Positions 8,831 through 17,360 of a stretch of DNA of 64,000 bases are shown here, piece by piece; position 1 is the first letter of the stretch, and every line of letters begins with the position of its first letter. Position numbers and translations under genes: made by a program. This stretch comes from Bog-159 sp050008575 (GTDB lineage: Bacteria > Acidobacteriota > Terriglobia > Bryobacterales > Bryobacteraceae): the NCBI GenBank assembly GCA_050008575.1, contig JBEKMJ010000015.1, positions 34,959 through 98,958 on the forward strand. The letters run 5' to 3'. A model generated the notes under the pieces. That model was not told the origin of the DNA. It was given only the letters and a program-made list of their open reading frames with translations, and searched no databases.

Positions 8831-10000
8831 ATGCCTAAACTATCCGTTCGCGATCTCGATCTGAAGAATAAGCGTGTCTTTATCCGCGTGGATTTCAATG
8901 TTCCCTTGGCGCCCGGCGGCCAGGAGATCACCAGCGACAAGCGCATTAAATCGTCGCTGCCGACCATCCGCTACGCGCTGGAGCAAGGGGCCGGCGTCAT
9001 TCTGGCCTCGCACCTGGGCCGTCCGAAGGGCAAGTTCAATCCGGAAATGAGCCTGCGGCCGGTGGCCAAGCGCCTGGAAGAATTGCTGGGCCGCCCGGTG
9101 AAGATGGCGCCCGATTGCATCGGCCCCGAGGTGGAAGCCATGAAACCGGCGCCCGGCGAAGTGCTCTTGCTGGAGAATCTGCGCTTCCACGCGGAAGAGG
9201 AAAAAAACGATCCGGAATTTTCGAAAAAGCTGGCGGCGTTGTGCGACGTTTACGTAAACGACGCGTTCGGCTCGGCGCATCGCGCGCACGCTTCCACCGT
9301 GGGCATGATTGCTTACGTGCCGCAAGCGGCGGCCGGGCTGTTGATGGAGCAGGAGTTGAAATACCTGACCATGGCGACCAAAAATCCGCAGCGGCCGTGC
9401 GTGGCGATTCTGGGCGGCGCCAAGGTTTCCGATAAGATCGAAGTGATCGCGAACCTGGGCAAAGTCGTGGACAAGCTGTTGATCGGCGGCGCCATGGCTT
9501 ATACCTTCATGAAGGCGCAAGGCGAGCCGGTGGGCAAGTCGCTGGTGGAAGACGACAAGCTGGATCTGGCGCGGAACCTGCTGGTGCAACTGAAAGACAA
9601 GCTGGTGCTGCCGGTGGATCACGTGGTGGTTTCGGAGATCAAAGAGAACGCGGACAGCCAGGTCGTCGACACCATACCGGACGATAAGATCGGCGTAGAC
9701 ATCGGACCACTGACGGTCGATCATTTCTCGCACGTGATCCGCACCGCCAAGACCGTGATCTGGAATGGCCCGATGGGCGTCTTCGAAAAGAAGCCCTTCG
9801 ACCGGGGCACGGTGGCGCTGGCAAAGGCGGTGGCGGTTTCCGGCGCGACGTCGGTAGTGGGCGGCGGCGACTCGGAAAAGGCCATCAAGTCCGCAGGCGT
9901 GGCCGATCAAATCTCGCACATTTCGACCGGCGGCGGTGCATCCCTGGAATTTCTGGCGGGAATTGAATTGCCGGGCGTGGCGGCGTTGACGGATAAGTAA
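8831..10000 (+). CDS. pgk: Phosphoglycerate kinase
   Basis: The 389-residue protein (family about 390-415) has all hallmark segments: RVFIRVDFNVPL and ASHLGRPKG (3-phosphoglycerate-binding basic patch), VLLLENLRFH, VNDAFGSAHRAHAST, the hinge AILGGAKVSDKI, and the nucleotide loop VVGGGDSEKAIKSAG. It transfers phosphate between 1,3-bisphosphoglycerate and ADP in glycolysis and gluconeogenesis. It stands alone here: neither gapA nor tpiA is adjacent. Only a weak purine tract (TTTTGAGAGC) precedes the ATG. Confidence 0.98.
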   Translation: MPKLSVRDLDLKNKRVFIRVDFNVPLAPGGQEITSDKRIKSSLPTIRYALEQGAGVILASHLGRPKGKFNPEMSLRPVAKRLEELLGRPVKMAPDCIGPEVEAMKPAPGEVLLLENLRFHAEEEKNDPEFSKKLAALCDVYVNDAFGSAHRAHASTVGMIAYVPQAAAGLLMEQELKYLTMATKNPQRPCVAILGGAKVSDKIEVIANLGKVVDKLLIGGAMAYTFMKAQGEPVGKSLVEDDKLDLARNLLVQLKDKLVLPVDHVVVSEIKENADSQVVDTIPDDKIGVDIGPLTVDHFSHVIRTAKTVIWNGPMGVFEKKPFDRGTVALAKAVAVSGATSVVGGGDSEKAIKSAGVADQISHISTGGGASLEFLAGIELPGVAALTDK

Positions 10001-10007
10001 CGTCGCG

Positions 10008-10796
10008 CTACCACAGATGATAATACGCGTCGCGCTGGGTCAGATCCACTGGCAGGCCGAATAAATTCGCCAGGGCCGCGGCGGTGAGCACATCCTGTTT
10101 GCGCCCGTCCGCCACAATGCGGCCCTCGCGCATCAGAATCACGCGATCGATTTCGGGGATGATATCGGCCAGGTGATGGGTCACCAGGACGATCCCGATG
10201 CCGGCGCGGGCCAGCTTGCGCATGATCCCGCGCAGTTCGCGCTGCGCGAAAACATCCAGGCTGTTGCTGGGCTCGTCGAGCACCAGCGCGCGAGGATCGT
10301 GTACCAGGGCGCGTGCCAGCAACACGCGCCGCGCTTCCCCCGACGACATTTCCGTGACGGTGCGCTCCGCCAGGTGCGGGATCTCGAGCAGCGCCAGGAT
10401 CTCCGCGGTCTTGCGCTCGATTTCCGGCGTGATGCGATGGTATGGCTGTACCCCGACGCTGCCGAAGAAGCCCGAAAGCACCGCCTCGCGCCCGGTGATC
10501 TCGCGCGTGCACAACTCCATCCAGTCGTTCGACACGACTCCCAGCAGCGGGCGGAGGTCGAAGATATTCCAGCGTTCCTGTCCGAACAGGGCCATGCGCG
10601 ATCCCGCGCGCACCAGCGGATAGCATTCCCGCGCGATGGTTTTGATGAGGGTGGATTTGCCGCAGCCGTTGGGACCCAGGATGGCGACATGCTCGCCCAC
10701 GCCAATGCACAGGCTGACATCGCGCAGGACGATTTTTCCGCCGCGCATCACCCAGACGCGTTCCAGTTCCAGGAGCGGGCGGTGGTCAGATGGCAC
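10008..10796 (-). CDS. ABC transporter ATP-binding protein, stand-alone
   Basis: The 262-residue single ATPase domain has Walker A GPNGCGKSTL, signature MSSGEARRVLLARAL, Walker B ALVLDEPSN and the switch histidine LVTHHL. The sequence around the signature (MSSGEARRVLLARALVHDPR) resembles the ModF/PhrA or YlmA-like group rather than a typical importer ATPase. No permease is adjacent. Its start overlaps the 3' end of the iron-dependent alcohol dehydrogenase gene by 11 bases, so the monooxygenase, dehydrogenase and this ATPase form one operon. Its transported substrate, if any, is unknown. Confidence 0.88.
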   Translation of the reverse strand: MPSDHRPLLELERVWVMRGGKIVLRDVSLCIGVGEHVAILGPNGCGKSTLIKTIARECYPLVRAGSRMALFGQERWNIFDLRPLLGVVSNDWMELCTREITGREAVLSGFFGSVGVQPYHRITPEIERKTAEILALLEIPHLAERTVTEMSSGEARRVLLARALVHDPRALVLDEPSNSLDVFAQRELRGIMRKLARAGIGIVLVTHHLADIIPEIDRVILMREGRIVADGRKQDVLTAAALANLFGLPVDLTQRDAYYHLW

Positions 10797-11913
10797 GGGT
10801 GAGCAGCTCCTCCAACTGCGTGCGCGTGAGCGCGATGGGATTGGCTTTCATACTGCTGGCGCGGGCGGCGCGATCCGCCAGCGCAGGCGCGTCGGATGCG
10901 CGCACTCCGTATGCGCGGAGCGGCGGGGTTTCGAGATCGCGGCACAGCGAGGCGACCCATGCGGCGCCGTCTTCGGGCGTAGCGTCCGCGCGGCCGGTGA
11001 GGATGCGGGCGACAGTGGTGTAGCGCTGCAGCCCCGCGCTGTGGGCCGCGGCGCGCAGCGCGGCGATGTTCACCAGCATGGCATGCGGCAGTAGCGCGGC
11101 GCAGAGGGCGCCATGCGGCGCATGGAACATCCCGCCCAACGGCGCTGCGAATCCGTGTACCGCCCCCAGCCCGGCGTTGGCCAGCGCCAAGCCTCCCAGC
11201 AGGCTGGCGAAGGCCATATCGGTGCGGGCGGCGAGATCATGCCCGTCGCCCCAGGCGCGGCGCAGAGCGGATGCCGCCAGACGCATGCCCTCCGCGCAGT
11301 AAAGATCCGTCATGGGATTCGCGCGGCACGAGACGTACGGCTCGATAAGCTGCGTGAGCGCGTCGAGTCCCGTGCTGGCGGTGAGCGCGGGAGGCAGCTC
11401 CAGAGTGAGCTCGGGGTCGACGACCGCGAGCGTCGGCAGCATGTATGGACTGCGCAGGCTGGCCTTGGCGTGGTGCTCGGGCGATGCCAGGACCGCGTTG
11501 CGGGTAACCTCCGCGCCGGTGCCCGCAGTGGTCGGGACGGCGATGAACGGCGCCGACGGGCGGGTCAGCGGTCTTCCCCGCCCCACCACTTCCAGATAAT
11601 CCAACGGATCGCCGCCGTTGGCCAGCAGCGCCGCGATGGCTTTGCCCGCGTCGATGGCGCTGCCGCCGCCTAGCCCGATCACCATGTCGCAGCCCGCGTC
11701 GCGCGCACGCTGGGCGCCCTGGCGGATCAGATCCACGGTCGGCTCGCCGTGTACCGGAAGCAACTCGCCCGCAATTTCCAATCGCGCGACGTCCGCGGAG
11801 CGGCGCGAGACGAGCAATGCCCACCGTCCCATTTCCGCAGCCGCGGCGGCGACTTCCCGCGACGTTCCCGGGCCGAAGACGATCCGCGTAGCCGTCGCGA
11901 ATTCGAAGCGCAT
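10786..11913 (-). CDS. Iron-containing alcohol dehydrogenase
   Basis: The 375-residue protein has the NAD-binding GLGGGSAIDAGKAIA, the VPTTAGTGAEVT loop, and histidines in GAVHGFAAPLGGMFHAPHG, typical of group III metal-dependent alcohol dehydrogenases. In the usual D-A-L-T-H ligand pair the histidine is replaced: the segment reads GLDALTQLIEPYVS. The same substitution is known to me from other members, so a changed metal site rather than inactivity is likely. It probably interconverts an alcohol and an aldehyde. It lies 6 bases after the monooxygenase gene and overlaps the ABC ATPase gene. Confidence 0.88.
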   Translation of the reverse strand: MRFEFATATRIVFGPGTSREVAAAAAEMGRWALLVSRRSADVARLEIAGELLPVHGEPTVDLIRQGAQRARDAGCDMVIGLGGGSAIDAGKAIAALLANGGDPLDYLEVVGRGRPLTRPSAPFIAVPTTAGTGAEVTRNAVLASPEHHAKASLRSPYMLPTLAVVDPELTLELPPALTASTGLDALTQLIEPYVSCRANPMTDLYCAEGMRLAASALRRAWGDGHDLAARTDMAFASLLGGLALANAGLGAVHGFAAPLGGMFHAPHGALCAALLPHAMLVNIAALRAAAHSAGLQRYTTVARILTGRADATPEDGAAWVASLCRDLETPPLRAYGVRASDAPALADRAARASSMKANPIALTRTQLEELLTRAI

Positions 11914-11919
11914 GCCGCT

Positions 11920-12225
11920 TTACCAGCCTGCATCGTCCGGAAAGATGTTGGCATACGTCGCCCTTGTGCGCGGCTCGGCCATCATCTCCACCGCGGTGTC
12001 CAGCCAAGTCTTGTAATGCACGGTTTCCCTGTGCTGGGCGGGCGCTTCGGCGGTCCGGTAGACCTCTGTCAGCACGAAGCGCGTAGGGTCGTCCGTCTGC
12101 TGCAACACGTCGAAGCGTGCGATGCCCGGTTCTTTCACGCTCTGCCGGGCATTGGCTATAGTGGCTTGCCGGAAAGCTTCCACGGAATCCGGTTTGACAT
12201 GAATGTGAACGTGTACGATATGCAT
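11920..12225 (-). CDS. Antibiotic-biosynthesis-monooxygenase-fold protein
   Basis: The 101-residue protein is the usual size for the dimeric ferredoxin-like ABM fold (LsrG/YgiN group): MHIVHVHIHVKPDSVEAFRQ, PGIARFDVLQQ, RFVLTEVYRT, HYKTWLDTAVEMMAEPRTR. Family members oxidise quinols or isomerise phosphorylated autoinducers without cofactors. It is the first gene of the operon with the iron-alcohol dehydrogenase, suggesting small-molecule carbonyl or quinone metabolism. The substrate cannot be inferred. Confidence 0.85.
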   Translation of the reverse strand: MHIVHVHIHVKPDSVEAFRQATIANARQSVKEPGIARFDVLQQTDDPTRFVLTEVYRTAEAPAQHRETVHYKTWLDTAVEMMAEPRTRATYANIFPDDAGW

Positions 12226-12262
12226 GCAGCCATCGTATAACGCCGCACGGCGCCAGTCCGCG

Positions 12263-12488
12263 TTGGAGGGCGGCCAATTCTGCCGGCAGCCGGCTTTCAG
12301 CCGGCTCTTGAGTTTCTACATTCTGTGCGCCGTGGTGGGGCAGGACTCCAGTCCTGCGAGGGTTCTCCAGAACCCGCTCCTGGCGAGCGAAGCTCGCCTC
12401 CACAGGTTAACGACTATGCCACCAAGCCCGGCAGAGCTTCGAGGCAGGCGGCCTACAAGGCCGCCGCAGGCTGCGAGCCTGCCCCACC
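12263..12488. repeat. Hairpin-module repeat cluster 4
   Basis: This begins with GGAGGGCGGCCAATTCTGCCGGC and AGCCGGCTTTCAGCCGGCT, has a 30-base unique link, then CAGGACTCCAGTCCTG, a GCGGGTTCTCCAGAACCCGC type, GGCGAGCGAAGCTCGCC, GGCGGCCTACAAGGCCGCC and GCAGGCTGCGAGCCTGCC. It separates the monooxygenase gene from the small gene at 12551. Confidence 0.88.
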
Positions 12489-12550
12489 AAAAGGCCACAG
12501 TCGGCGCGTCAGGCCCGAGTGCCGGCGCCACAAGGGTAAGATAGTGGGTT

Positions 12551-12772
12551 ATGAATGCCGAAGATTACAGCGAGCGCCAGGTGGACGTGGAACCATGGCA
12601 GGTGAAACTCACCTCTTATAAACTAGGCGATGTCTATCACTGCAAGGCCGATAACGTTTCGCCGGGCGCGGCGCTGGCGCGCACCACCGGCGCCACGCGC
12701 GAAGAAGCCGAACAGAAGGCGCTCGACCGCGCGCGGCAGTTGCTCTCGCGCACGCTGCGCCACGACGTGTGA
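12551..12772 (+). CDS. Small conserved-looking protein, translationally coupled to the RNB ribonuclease
   Basis: The 73-residue acidic-to-basic protein (MNAEDYSERQVDVEPWQVKL ... ATREEAEQKALDRARQLLSR) has no membrane segment. It looks like a strand pair followed by one long helix. Its TGA overlaps the GTG start of the ribonuclease gene (GTGA), which indicates translational coupling. I do not recognise the family. A role with the ribonuclease is an inference from position only. Confidence 0.6.
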   Translation: MNAEDYSERQVDVEPWQVKLTSYKLGDVYHCKADNVSPGAALARTTGATREEAEQKALDRARQLLSRTLRHDV

Positions 12773-14253
12773 ACCGCCCCATGACAAGTCCCCACGGCAA
12801 CCATTACGACCTTGCCGCCCTGGCGCGCGAGGAGATGCTCGCGGAGGGTTTCAGCCCCGACTTTTCACGGGAGGCGCGACAGCAGGTCGCGGCCCTGCGC
12901 GCGCATCCCGCGCCGCCGGCCCCCGATGGCACCGTGCGCGATCTGCGCGGCCGGCTCTGGTCGTCGATCGACAACGATACCTCCCGCGACCTGGACCAGA
13001 TCGAAGTCGCCGAACGCCTTCCAAACGGCGCGATCCGCATCCGCATCGGTATCGCCGACGTGGATAACGACGTACCCAAGGAAACGCCGATCGACGCGCA
13101 TGCCGCCGCCAATTGCACCACCGTGTACACCGGCGTGAAGAATTTTCCCATGCTGCCGGACGACTTGTCCACGGATCTTACGTCGCTGAACGAGCATGCC
13201 GACCGGCTCTCCGTGGTGGTTGAACTGACGGTGGCCGCGGACGGTTCCGTGCAGGACGGCACGGCGTATCGCGCGGTGACGCGCAACGCGGCGCAGTTGG
13301 CCTATAGTTCCGTCGGGCCGTGGCTGGAAGGGCAGGGCGCGGCCCCCGCGAAGGTGGCCGCGTCGCAGGATCTACAGGCCCAGCTTCGTTTGCAGGATGA
13401 AGCCGCTCAGAGCCTGCGCGCGCAACGCCACCGCCTGGGCGCGCTCGACCTGGACCGCACGGAGACCGAGGCGGTGATGTCCGATGGCCACGTGACCGGC
13501 ATCCAGCCGCGGTTTCGCAATCGCGCCTCGCAGTTGATCGAGGATTTTATGGTGGCGGCCAATGGCGTGATCGCGCGGCTGCTGCGCGACAATCGCATCT
13601 CCTCCATTCGCCGGGTGGTGAAAACTCCGGAGCGCTGGGATCGCATCGTGGAACTGGCCTCCCGCACGGGCGACACGCTGCCGGGCGATCCGGACTCGGG
13701 CGCGCTCAACCAGTACCTGATGAAGCGGCGGGCCGAGGACCCCGCGCATTACGCCGATCTTTCGCTGGCGGTGGTGAAGCTGATGGGGCCGGGCGAGTAT
13801 GTGCTGGAGCGTCCCGGCGACACCGCGGTCGGGCACTTCGCCCTGGCGGTGCACGACTACACGCATTCGACGGCCCCTAACCGCCGCTTCGCGGACCTGG
13901 TGACGCAGCGGCTGGTGAAAGCAGTGCTCGCCAAGCAGCCTTCGCCCTACGGGGACGCCGAGTTGGACACGGTGGCACGCAACTGCACATTGCGGGAAGA
14001 CGCCGAGCGCAAGGTGGAGCGCGCCATGGGCAAACGCATCGCCGCAGTGGCGATGCATGCCCGCATCGGCGAAATCTTTCCGGCAGTGGTCACCGGGGTC
14101 ACGCCGAAGGGAACGTTCGTGCGAGCCTTGTCGCCGCCGGTCGAGGGCCGATTGATGCGCGGCGAGCATGGGTTGGATGTGGGCGACCAGATCCGCGTGA
14201 AGCTGCTAAACACCGATCCGCAGCGCGGGTTTATCGATTTTGGAAGGTCTTAA
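12769..14253 (+). CDS. RNB-domain exoribonuclease, short RNase II type
   Basis: The 494-residue protein has a compact RNase II architecture without the two cold-shock domains of RNase R. The catalytic motif is IDNDTSRDLDQIEV: three of the four usual acidic residues are kept and the fourth is Gln. Downstream are YSSVGPWLEG, the RNB signature APNRRFADLVTQRLV, and a C-terminal S1-like domain (FPAVVTGVTPKGTFVRAL, then GDQIRVKLL). It degrades RNA 3' to 5' in the cytoplasm. Start is GTG 12769 in the GTGA overlap. ATG 12781 is an alternative. A full RNase R is encoded at 37789-40083. Confidence 0.88.
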   Translation: MNRPMTSPHGNHYDLAALAREEMLAEGFSPDFSREARQQVAALRAHPAPPAPDGTVRDLRGRLWSSIDNDTSRDLDQIEVAERLPNGAIRIRIGIADVDNDVPKETPIDAHAAANCTTVYTGVKNFPMLPDDLSTDLTSLNEHADRLSVVVELTVAADGSVQDGTAYRAVTRNAAQLAYSSVGPWLEGQGAAPAKVAASQDLQAQLRLQDEAAQSLRAQRHRLGALDLDRTETEAVMSDGHVTGIQPRFRNRASQLIEDFMVAANGVIARLLRDNRISSIRRVVKTPERWDRIVELASRTGDTLPGDPDSGALNQYLMKRRAEDPAHYADLSLAVVKLMGPGEYVLERPGDTAVGHFALAVHDYTHSTAPNRRFADLVTQRLVKAVLAKQPSPYGDAELDTVARNCTLREDAERKVERAMGKRIAAVAMHARIGEIFPAVVTGVTPKGTFVRALSPPVEGRLMRGEHGLDVGDQIRVKLLNTDPQRGFIDFGRS

Positions 14254-14285
14254 GGAGGCGGAACGAGCTTATGGCAACCGCCCCC

Positions 14286-14481
14286 AATTTGGTTTTGGAG
14301 GGCGGCCAATCTTGGCCGCAGCCGGCTCTTGGAGTTTGGCCATTTTCAGTGGATCGGCCCTCGTGGCGCAGGCACTTATGCCTGCCGCGCTGACACTCTT
14401 GTCAGCGCAGGCGAGCGTAGCTCGCCTAAGCCGGCTGAAAGCCGGTTGCGGGCAGCATTGCCCGCCCTCCAAAACCAAATT
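14286..14481. repeat. MITE-like hairpin cluster with perfect 20-base terminal inverted repeats
   Basis: AATTTGGTTTTGGAGGGCGG at 14286-14305 is exactly reverse-complementary to 14462-14481. The interior holds the same hairpin modules as elsewhere (GGCCGCAGCCGGC type, GGCGAGCGTAGCTCGCC, AGCCGGCTGAAAGCCGG, GGGCAGCATTGCCC). The whole 196-base element can fold on itself. No obvious target-site duplication was confirmed. Confidence 0.8.
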
Positions 14482-14632
14482 GACCCACTACCCGAAGATC
14501 GGGCAGGCCAATTCGGATCAAGGTGGTCGTCAACGCAGTCAAGGGCGCCAGCATCAGGCCGGCGGCGAGCGTCAACGCTCTCCCCGATACTCCTCGCGTA
14601 CCGGCTCCATCGTCGCGATGTATGGCCTTCAT
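14426..14632 (-). CDS. Possible small membrane protein ending in repeat-derived residues
   Basis: The 68-codon minus-strand frame has a GAGG ribosome-binding site 4 bases before its ATG. It contains one hydrophobic segment (ALTLAAGLMLAPLTALTTTL). The last 15 or so residues (GGRAMLPATGFQPA) are the translation of the hairpin repeat and match the repeat-derived stretch of the Clp_N-DinB frame (GGRAILPAAGFQPA). It may be a real small membrane protein extended by the repeat, or a chance frame. Confidence 0.3.
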   Translation of the reverse strand: MKAIHRDDGAGTRGVSGRALTLAAGLMLAPLTALTTTLIRIGLPDLRVVGQFGFGGRAMLPATGFQPA

Positions 14633-14745
14633 AGTACCTCACCGCGCCGCTAAACCCCTTGCGTCCGGCGCTCCGTTCCGCCATAATTAACATCACCGAT
14701 GTTAGCGTAGATGTCGACGTTCGCCTAGAGACCAGGAGTTCCGGG

Positions 14746-15069
14746 TTGAGAACGGCCTTGATTTCTGCCATCACTGCATGTGCCGACCAGCGCTTTCAGA
14801 AGAAGGCGCGGAAATTTTTGTCGGGCCTTTCCACGGACGAATTGCAGTATGTGGCGGAGTTTCTGGGCGCCTGCGTCCTGGAGTCCGTGGGGCGCTCCGG
14901 GCTCAGCCGCGGCGAACTGGCCGAAGACATCGCGCAGTTTGAACTGGTGCGCCGCGCTCCCGCGCATGGACCCAGCGACCGGGAACACAAGATGATCCTG
15001 TTGCTCGAATATCTGTGCCGCAGCGGGCTTACGAACTGGTCCATGGCGGTGCGGGCCGGCCCCACATAG
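14746..15069 (+). CDS. Hypothetical helical protein with TTG start
   Basis: A TTG at 14746, seven bases after an AGGAG ribosome-binding site (14734-14738), starts a 107-residue protein. The frame is open further upstream, but that part shows no protein-like character. The sequence is helical and acidic: QRFQKKARKFLSGLSTDELQ, YVAEFLGACVLES, LSRGELAEDIAQFEL, EHKMILLLEYLCRSGL. There is no signal peptide or membrane segment. I do not recognise the family. It is convergent with the DUF1080 gene, with a 7-base gap. Confidence 0.6.
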   Translation: MRTALISAITACADQRFQKKARKFLSGLSTDELQYVAEFLGACVLESVGRSGLSRGELAEDIAQFELVRRAPAHGPSDREHKMILLLEYLCRSGLTNWSMAVRAGPT

Positions 15070-15076
15070 CCAGATG

Positions 15077-15835
15077 TTACTCCGCCGCTTTTAACTCCCG
15101 AATCCAGATGTTGCGATAGCGAACCGGCTGCCCGTGGTCCTGCAGCAGCAGCGGCAACTTGGCGGGCGTCGGCTTGTAGGGCGGGCGTTTCATATAATCC
15201 GTGGGTCCGGTGGGCATGGCGTGGTCTTGCGCCAGTACGCCGTTGAAGAGCAGTGTGATCGTGGCCGGTTCGAGCAGTTTGGCGTCGGTCGAGAACCGCG
15301 GACCGTGGAAGATAATGTCGTACGTCTGCCACTCGCCTGGAGGGCGGGCGGGGTTCACCAGCGGCGGATATTGGCAATAGATCGCGCCAGCCTGGCCGTC
15401 GGGATAGGTTTTGTTCCGGTTGGATTCCAGCACCTGAATTTCGTAAAGCGAGTGCAGGTACACGCCGCTGTTGCCCGGCTCCTGGTCTTTTCCGTGGGGC
15501 GGGTTGGGCGTAGCCCACTCGACGTGCAACTGGCAATCTCCGAAAGGTTGTTTGGTGACGATGTCGCCGGTACCGGGCGCGACCTCGAAGTAGCCATCGC
15601 GCAGTTTCCAGGCGATCGGTTTGCCGTCGCGTTGCTGCCACGCGGAAAGATCCTTCCCGCTGAAGAGTTGCACGGCATCGGAAGGCGCCGTGCCGGCATG
15701 CTCCTGGGTGCTCGGCTCGCCGGGTGTGACCACGGCGGGCAAAGGCCGGCGGCGGTCGCCGGTTTTCCACTGGATTACCGGTACGGTCGCCGCGAAAGCG
15801 GTGAGGGCCAAAGGCAGGAAATATCGAATGCGCAT
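15077..15835 (-). CDS. Secreted DUF1080 (3-keto-disaccharide hydrolase-like) protein
   Basis: The start MRIRYFLPLALTAFAATVPV gives a signal peptide or N-terminal anchor. The mature part is one LamG-like beta-sandwich of the DUF1080 type: LFSGKDLSAWQ, WKLRDGYFEV, GDCQLHVEWATP, GNSGVYLHSLYEIQVL, PGEWQTYDIIFHGPRF, ITLLFNGVLAQDH, and IWIREL at the end. The family is abundant in acidobacteria and planctomycetes and includes enzymes acting on 3-keto sugars. The substrate here is not known. The upstream ATG (15865) would bury the signal peptide and is less likely. Confidence 0.88.
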   Translation of the reverse strand: MRIRYFLPLALTAFAATVPVIQWKTGDRRRPLPAVVTPGEPSTQEHAGTAPSDAVQLFSGKDLSAWQQRDGKPIAWKLRDGYFEVAPGTGDIVTKQPFGDCQLHVEWATPNPPHGKDQEPGNSGVYLHSLYEIQVLESNRNKTYPDGQAGAIYCQYPPLVNPARPPGEWQTYDIIFHGPRFSTDAKLLEPATITLLFNGVLAQDHAMPTGPTDYMKRPPYKPTPAKLPLLLQDHGQPVRYRNIWIRELKAAE

Positions 15836-16082
15836 TTGGCCCGATTTTAACACCTGGGGTTTCAATCGTTACAAGTCATGCCAATCGTGCGCGCACAACT
15901 GAAAGATAGGCAGCTTTCTGACCGAAGGATAGACCTGCGGCGAGACGGGCCCATTCACGTAATGCTATGATAGAAAAGCCTGTAGGGTGATCGTACGCCT
16001 TAGAGGATTCCGGTCTTTCCGTCGGCAGATGGTAACCTTCCTCCTGGACAAAGACACCCAATCAATGCGTGAGGGGGATGAC

Positions 16083-17360
16083 GTGCAGAGCCTTGTGCGG
16101 CGGCTGGCAATCGGGCTCTTGTTTGCGGCCTGCTGCGCCGAAACAATCTTAGGGCAGACGGCCGCGCGGAAAACAATGACTTGGCAACAAGCGCGCGAAG
16201 AATTCGAAAGGTCGAATCCCACCTTGCGCGCGGCCCGCATCGGCATCGACGAATCGCGGGACGAGGAGATCACCGCCTATTTGCGTCCCAATCCGGACCT
16301 CACGGTCAGTCTGGATCAGATCAACCCTTTCACCAAGAACCCCGTCGACAAGTACAGCCCGTTTTCCGAGGCACTGCCATTCGTCTCGGGAAGCTATTTG
16401 CATGAAAGGGGGCACAAGCGGGAGTTGCGCCTGGAGAGCGCCCGAAAGGCCACCGCCGTCGCGCAATCGCAATTGGCGGACCAGGAACGGAACTTGATTT
16501 TCAATCTGCGCAACGCGTTTGTGCAAGCTTTGCAGGCCAAGGCGGTGCGCGAACTGGCGAGGGAAAATCTGGTTTACTTCGATCACGAGCTGTCCATCAG
16601 CCAGGAGCGTTATAAGGCCGGGGATATCGCGCGCGTGGATCTGGACCGGCTGGAGCTGCAGCGCGTGCAGTACGAGTCCGATCTGCAGACCGCGGAGGTG
16701 AACCTGCGCACGGCGAAGATCCAACTGCTGCAGTTGTTGAACGACCGGACCCCGATCGAGCAGTTCGATGTGCAGGGTCCTTTCGATTTCGCGGAGCGGA
16801 TTCCGGATCCGGAGGAACTGCGCCGCATCGCCATGGAAGAGCGGCCGGATTTGAAAGCCGCCGTGCAATCGGTCGATAAAGCGCAAACCGACTACAAGCT
16901 GGCCGTAGCGAACGGGGCGACCGATCCCACGTTCGGCATGGACTTCGCCCGCAATCCACCGATACCGGTGTATGTGGGGGTGAGCGTCACCGTCCCGTTG
17001 CGTATTTTCGATAGGAATCAAGGGGAGAAGGCGCGCACTCTGGTGGACGTGACGCGCAACGAGCGGCTGCGGGACGCGTCGCAAGCGCAAGTTTTCAGCG
17101 ACGTGGATTCCGCCTATGCCACCATGCTCAATACAGTGACTCTGCTACGGCCGTACAAGACTAAATACCTGGGGACCGCCGCCAAAGTGCGCGATACGAT
17201 CGCATTTTCGTACCAACATGGCCAAGCCTCGTTAGTCGACTATCTGGACGCGCAGAGAGACTATCGCACGGTGCAAGTGGGTTATCTGAACCTGGTGGGG
17301 TCCTACTTGAGCGCAGCCAGTCAATTGAATCTGGCGGTGGGCCGCGAGGTGATCCCATGA
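16083..17360 (+). CDS. TolC-family outer-membrane efflux protein (CzcC/CusC-like)
   Basis: I place the start at GTG 16083, five bases after AGGGGG. It yields a signal peptide (MQSLVRRLAIGLLFAACCAE, cleavage near LGQ-TA). The 425-residue protein has the repeated TolC coiled-coil hairpins (ERSNPTLRAARIGIDESRDE, ERYKAGDIARVDLDRLELQR, and the second copy FSYQHGQASLVDYLDAQRDY). It forms the outer-membrane channel of a three-part metal efflux pump. Its ATGA overlap with the adaptor gene marks the start of a czcCBA-type operon. Confidence 0.92.
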   Translation: MQSLVRRLAIGLLFAACCAETILGQTAARKTMTWQQAREEFERSNPTLRAARIGIDESRDEEITAYLRPNPDLTVSLDQINPFTKNPVDKYSPFSEALPFVSGSYLHERGHKRELRLESARKATAVAQSQLADQERNLIFNLRNAFVQALQAKAVRELARENLVYFDHELSISQERYKAGDIARVDLDRLELQRVQYESDLQTAEVNLRTAKIQLLQLLNDRTPIEQFDVQGPFDFAERIPDPEELRRIAMEERPDLKAAVQSVDKAQTDYKLAVANGATDPTFGMDFARNPPIPVYVGVSVTVPLRIFDRNQGEKARTLVDVTRNERLRDASQAQVFSDVDSAYATMLNTVTLLRPYKTKYLGTAAKVRDTIAFSYQHGQASLVDYLDAQRDYRTVQVGYLNLVGSYLSAASQLNLAVGREVIP

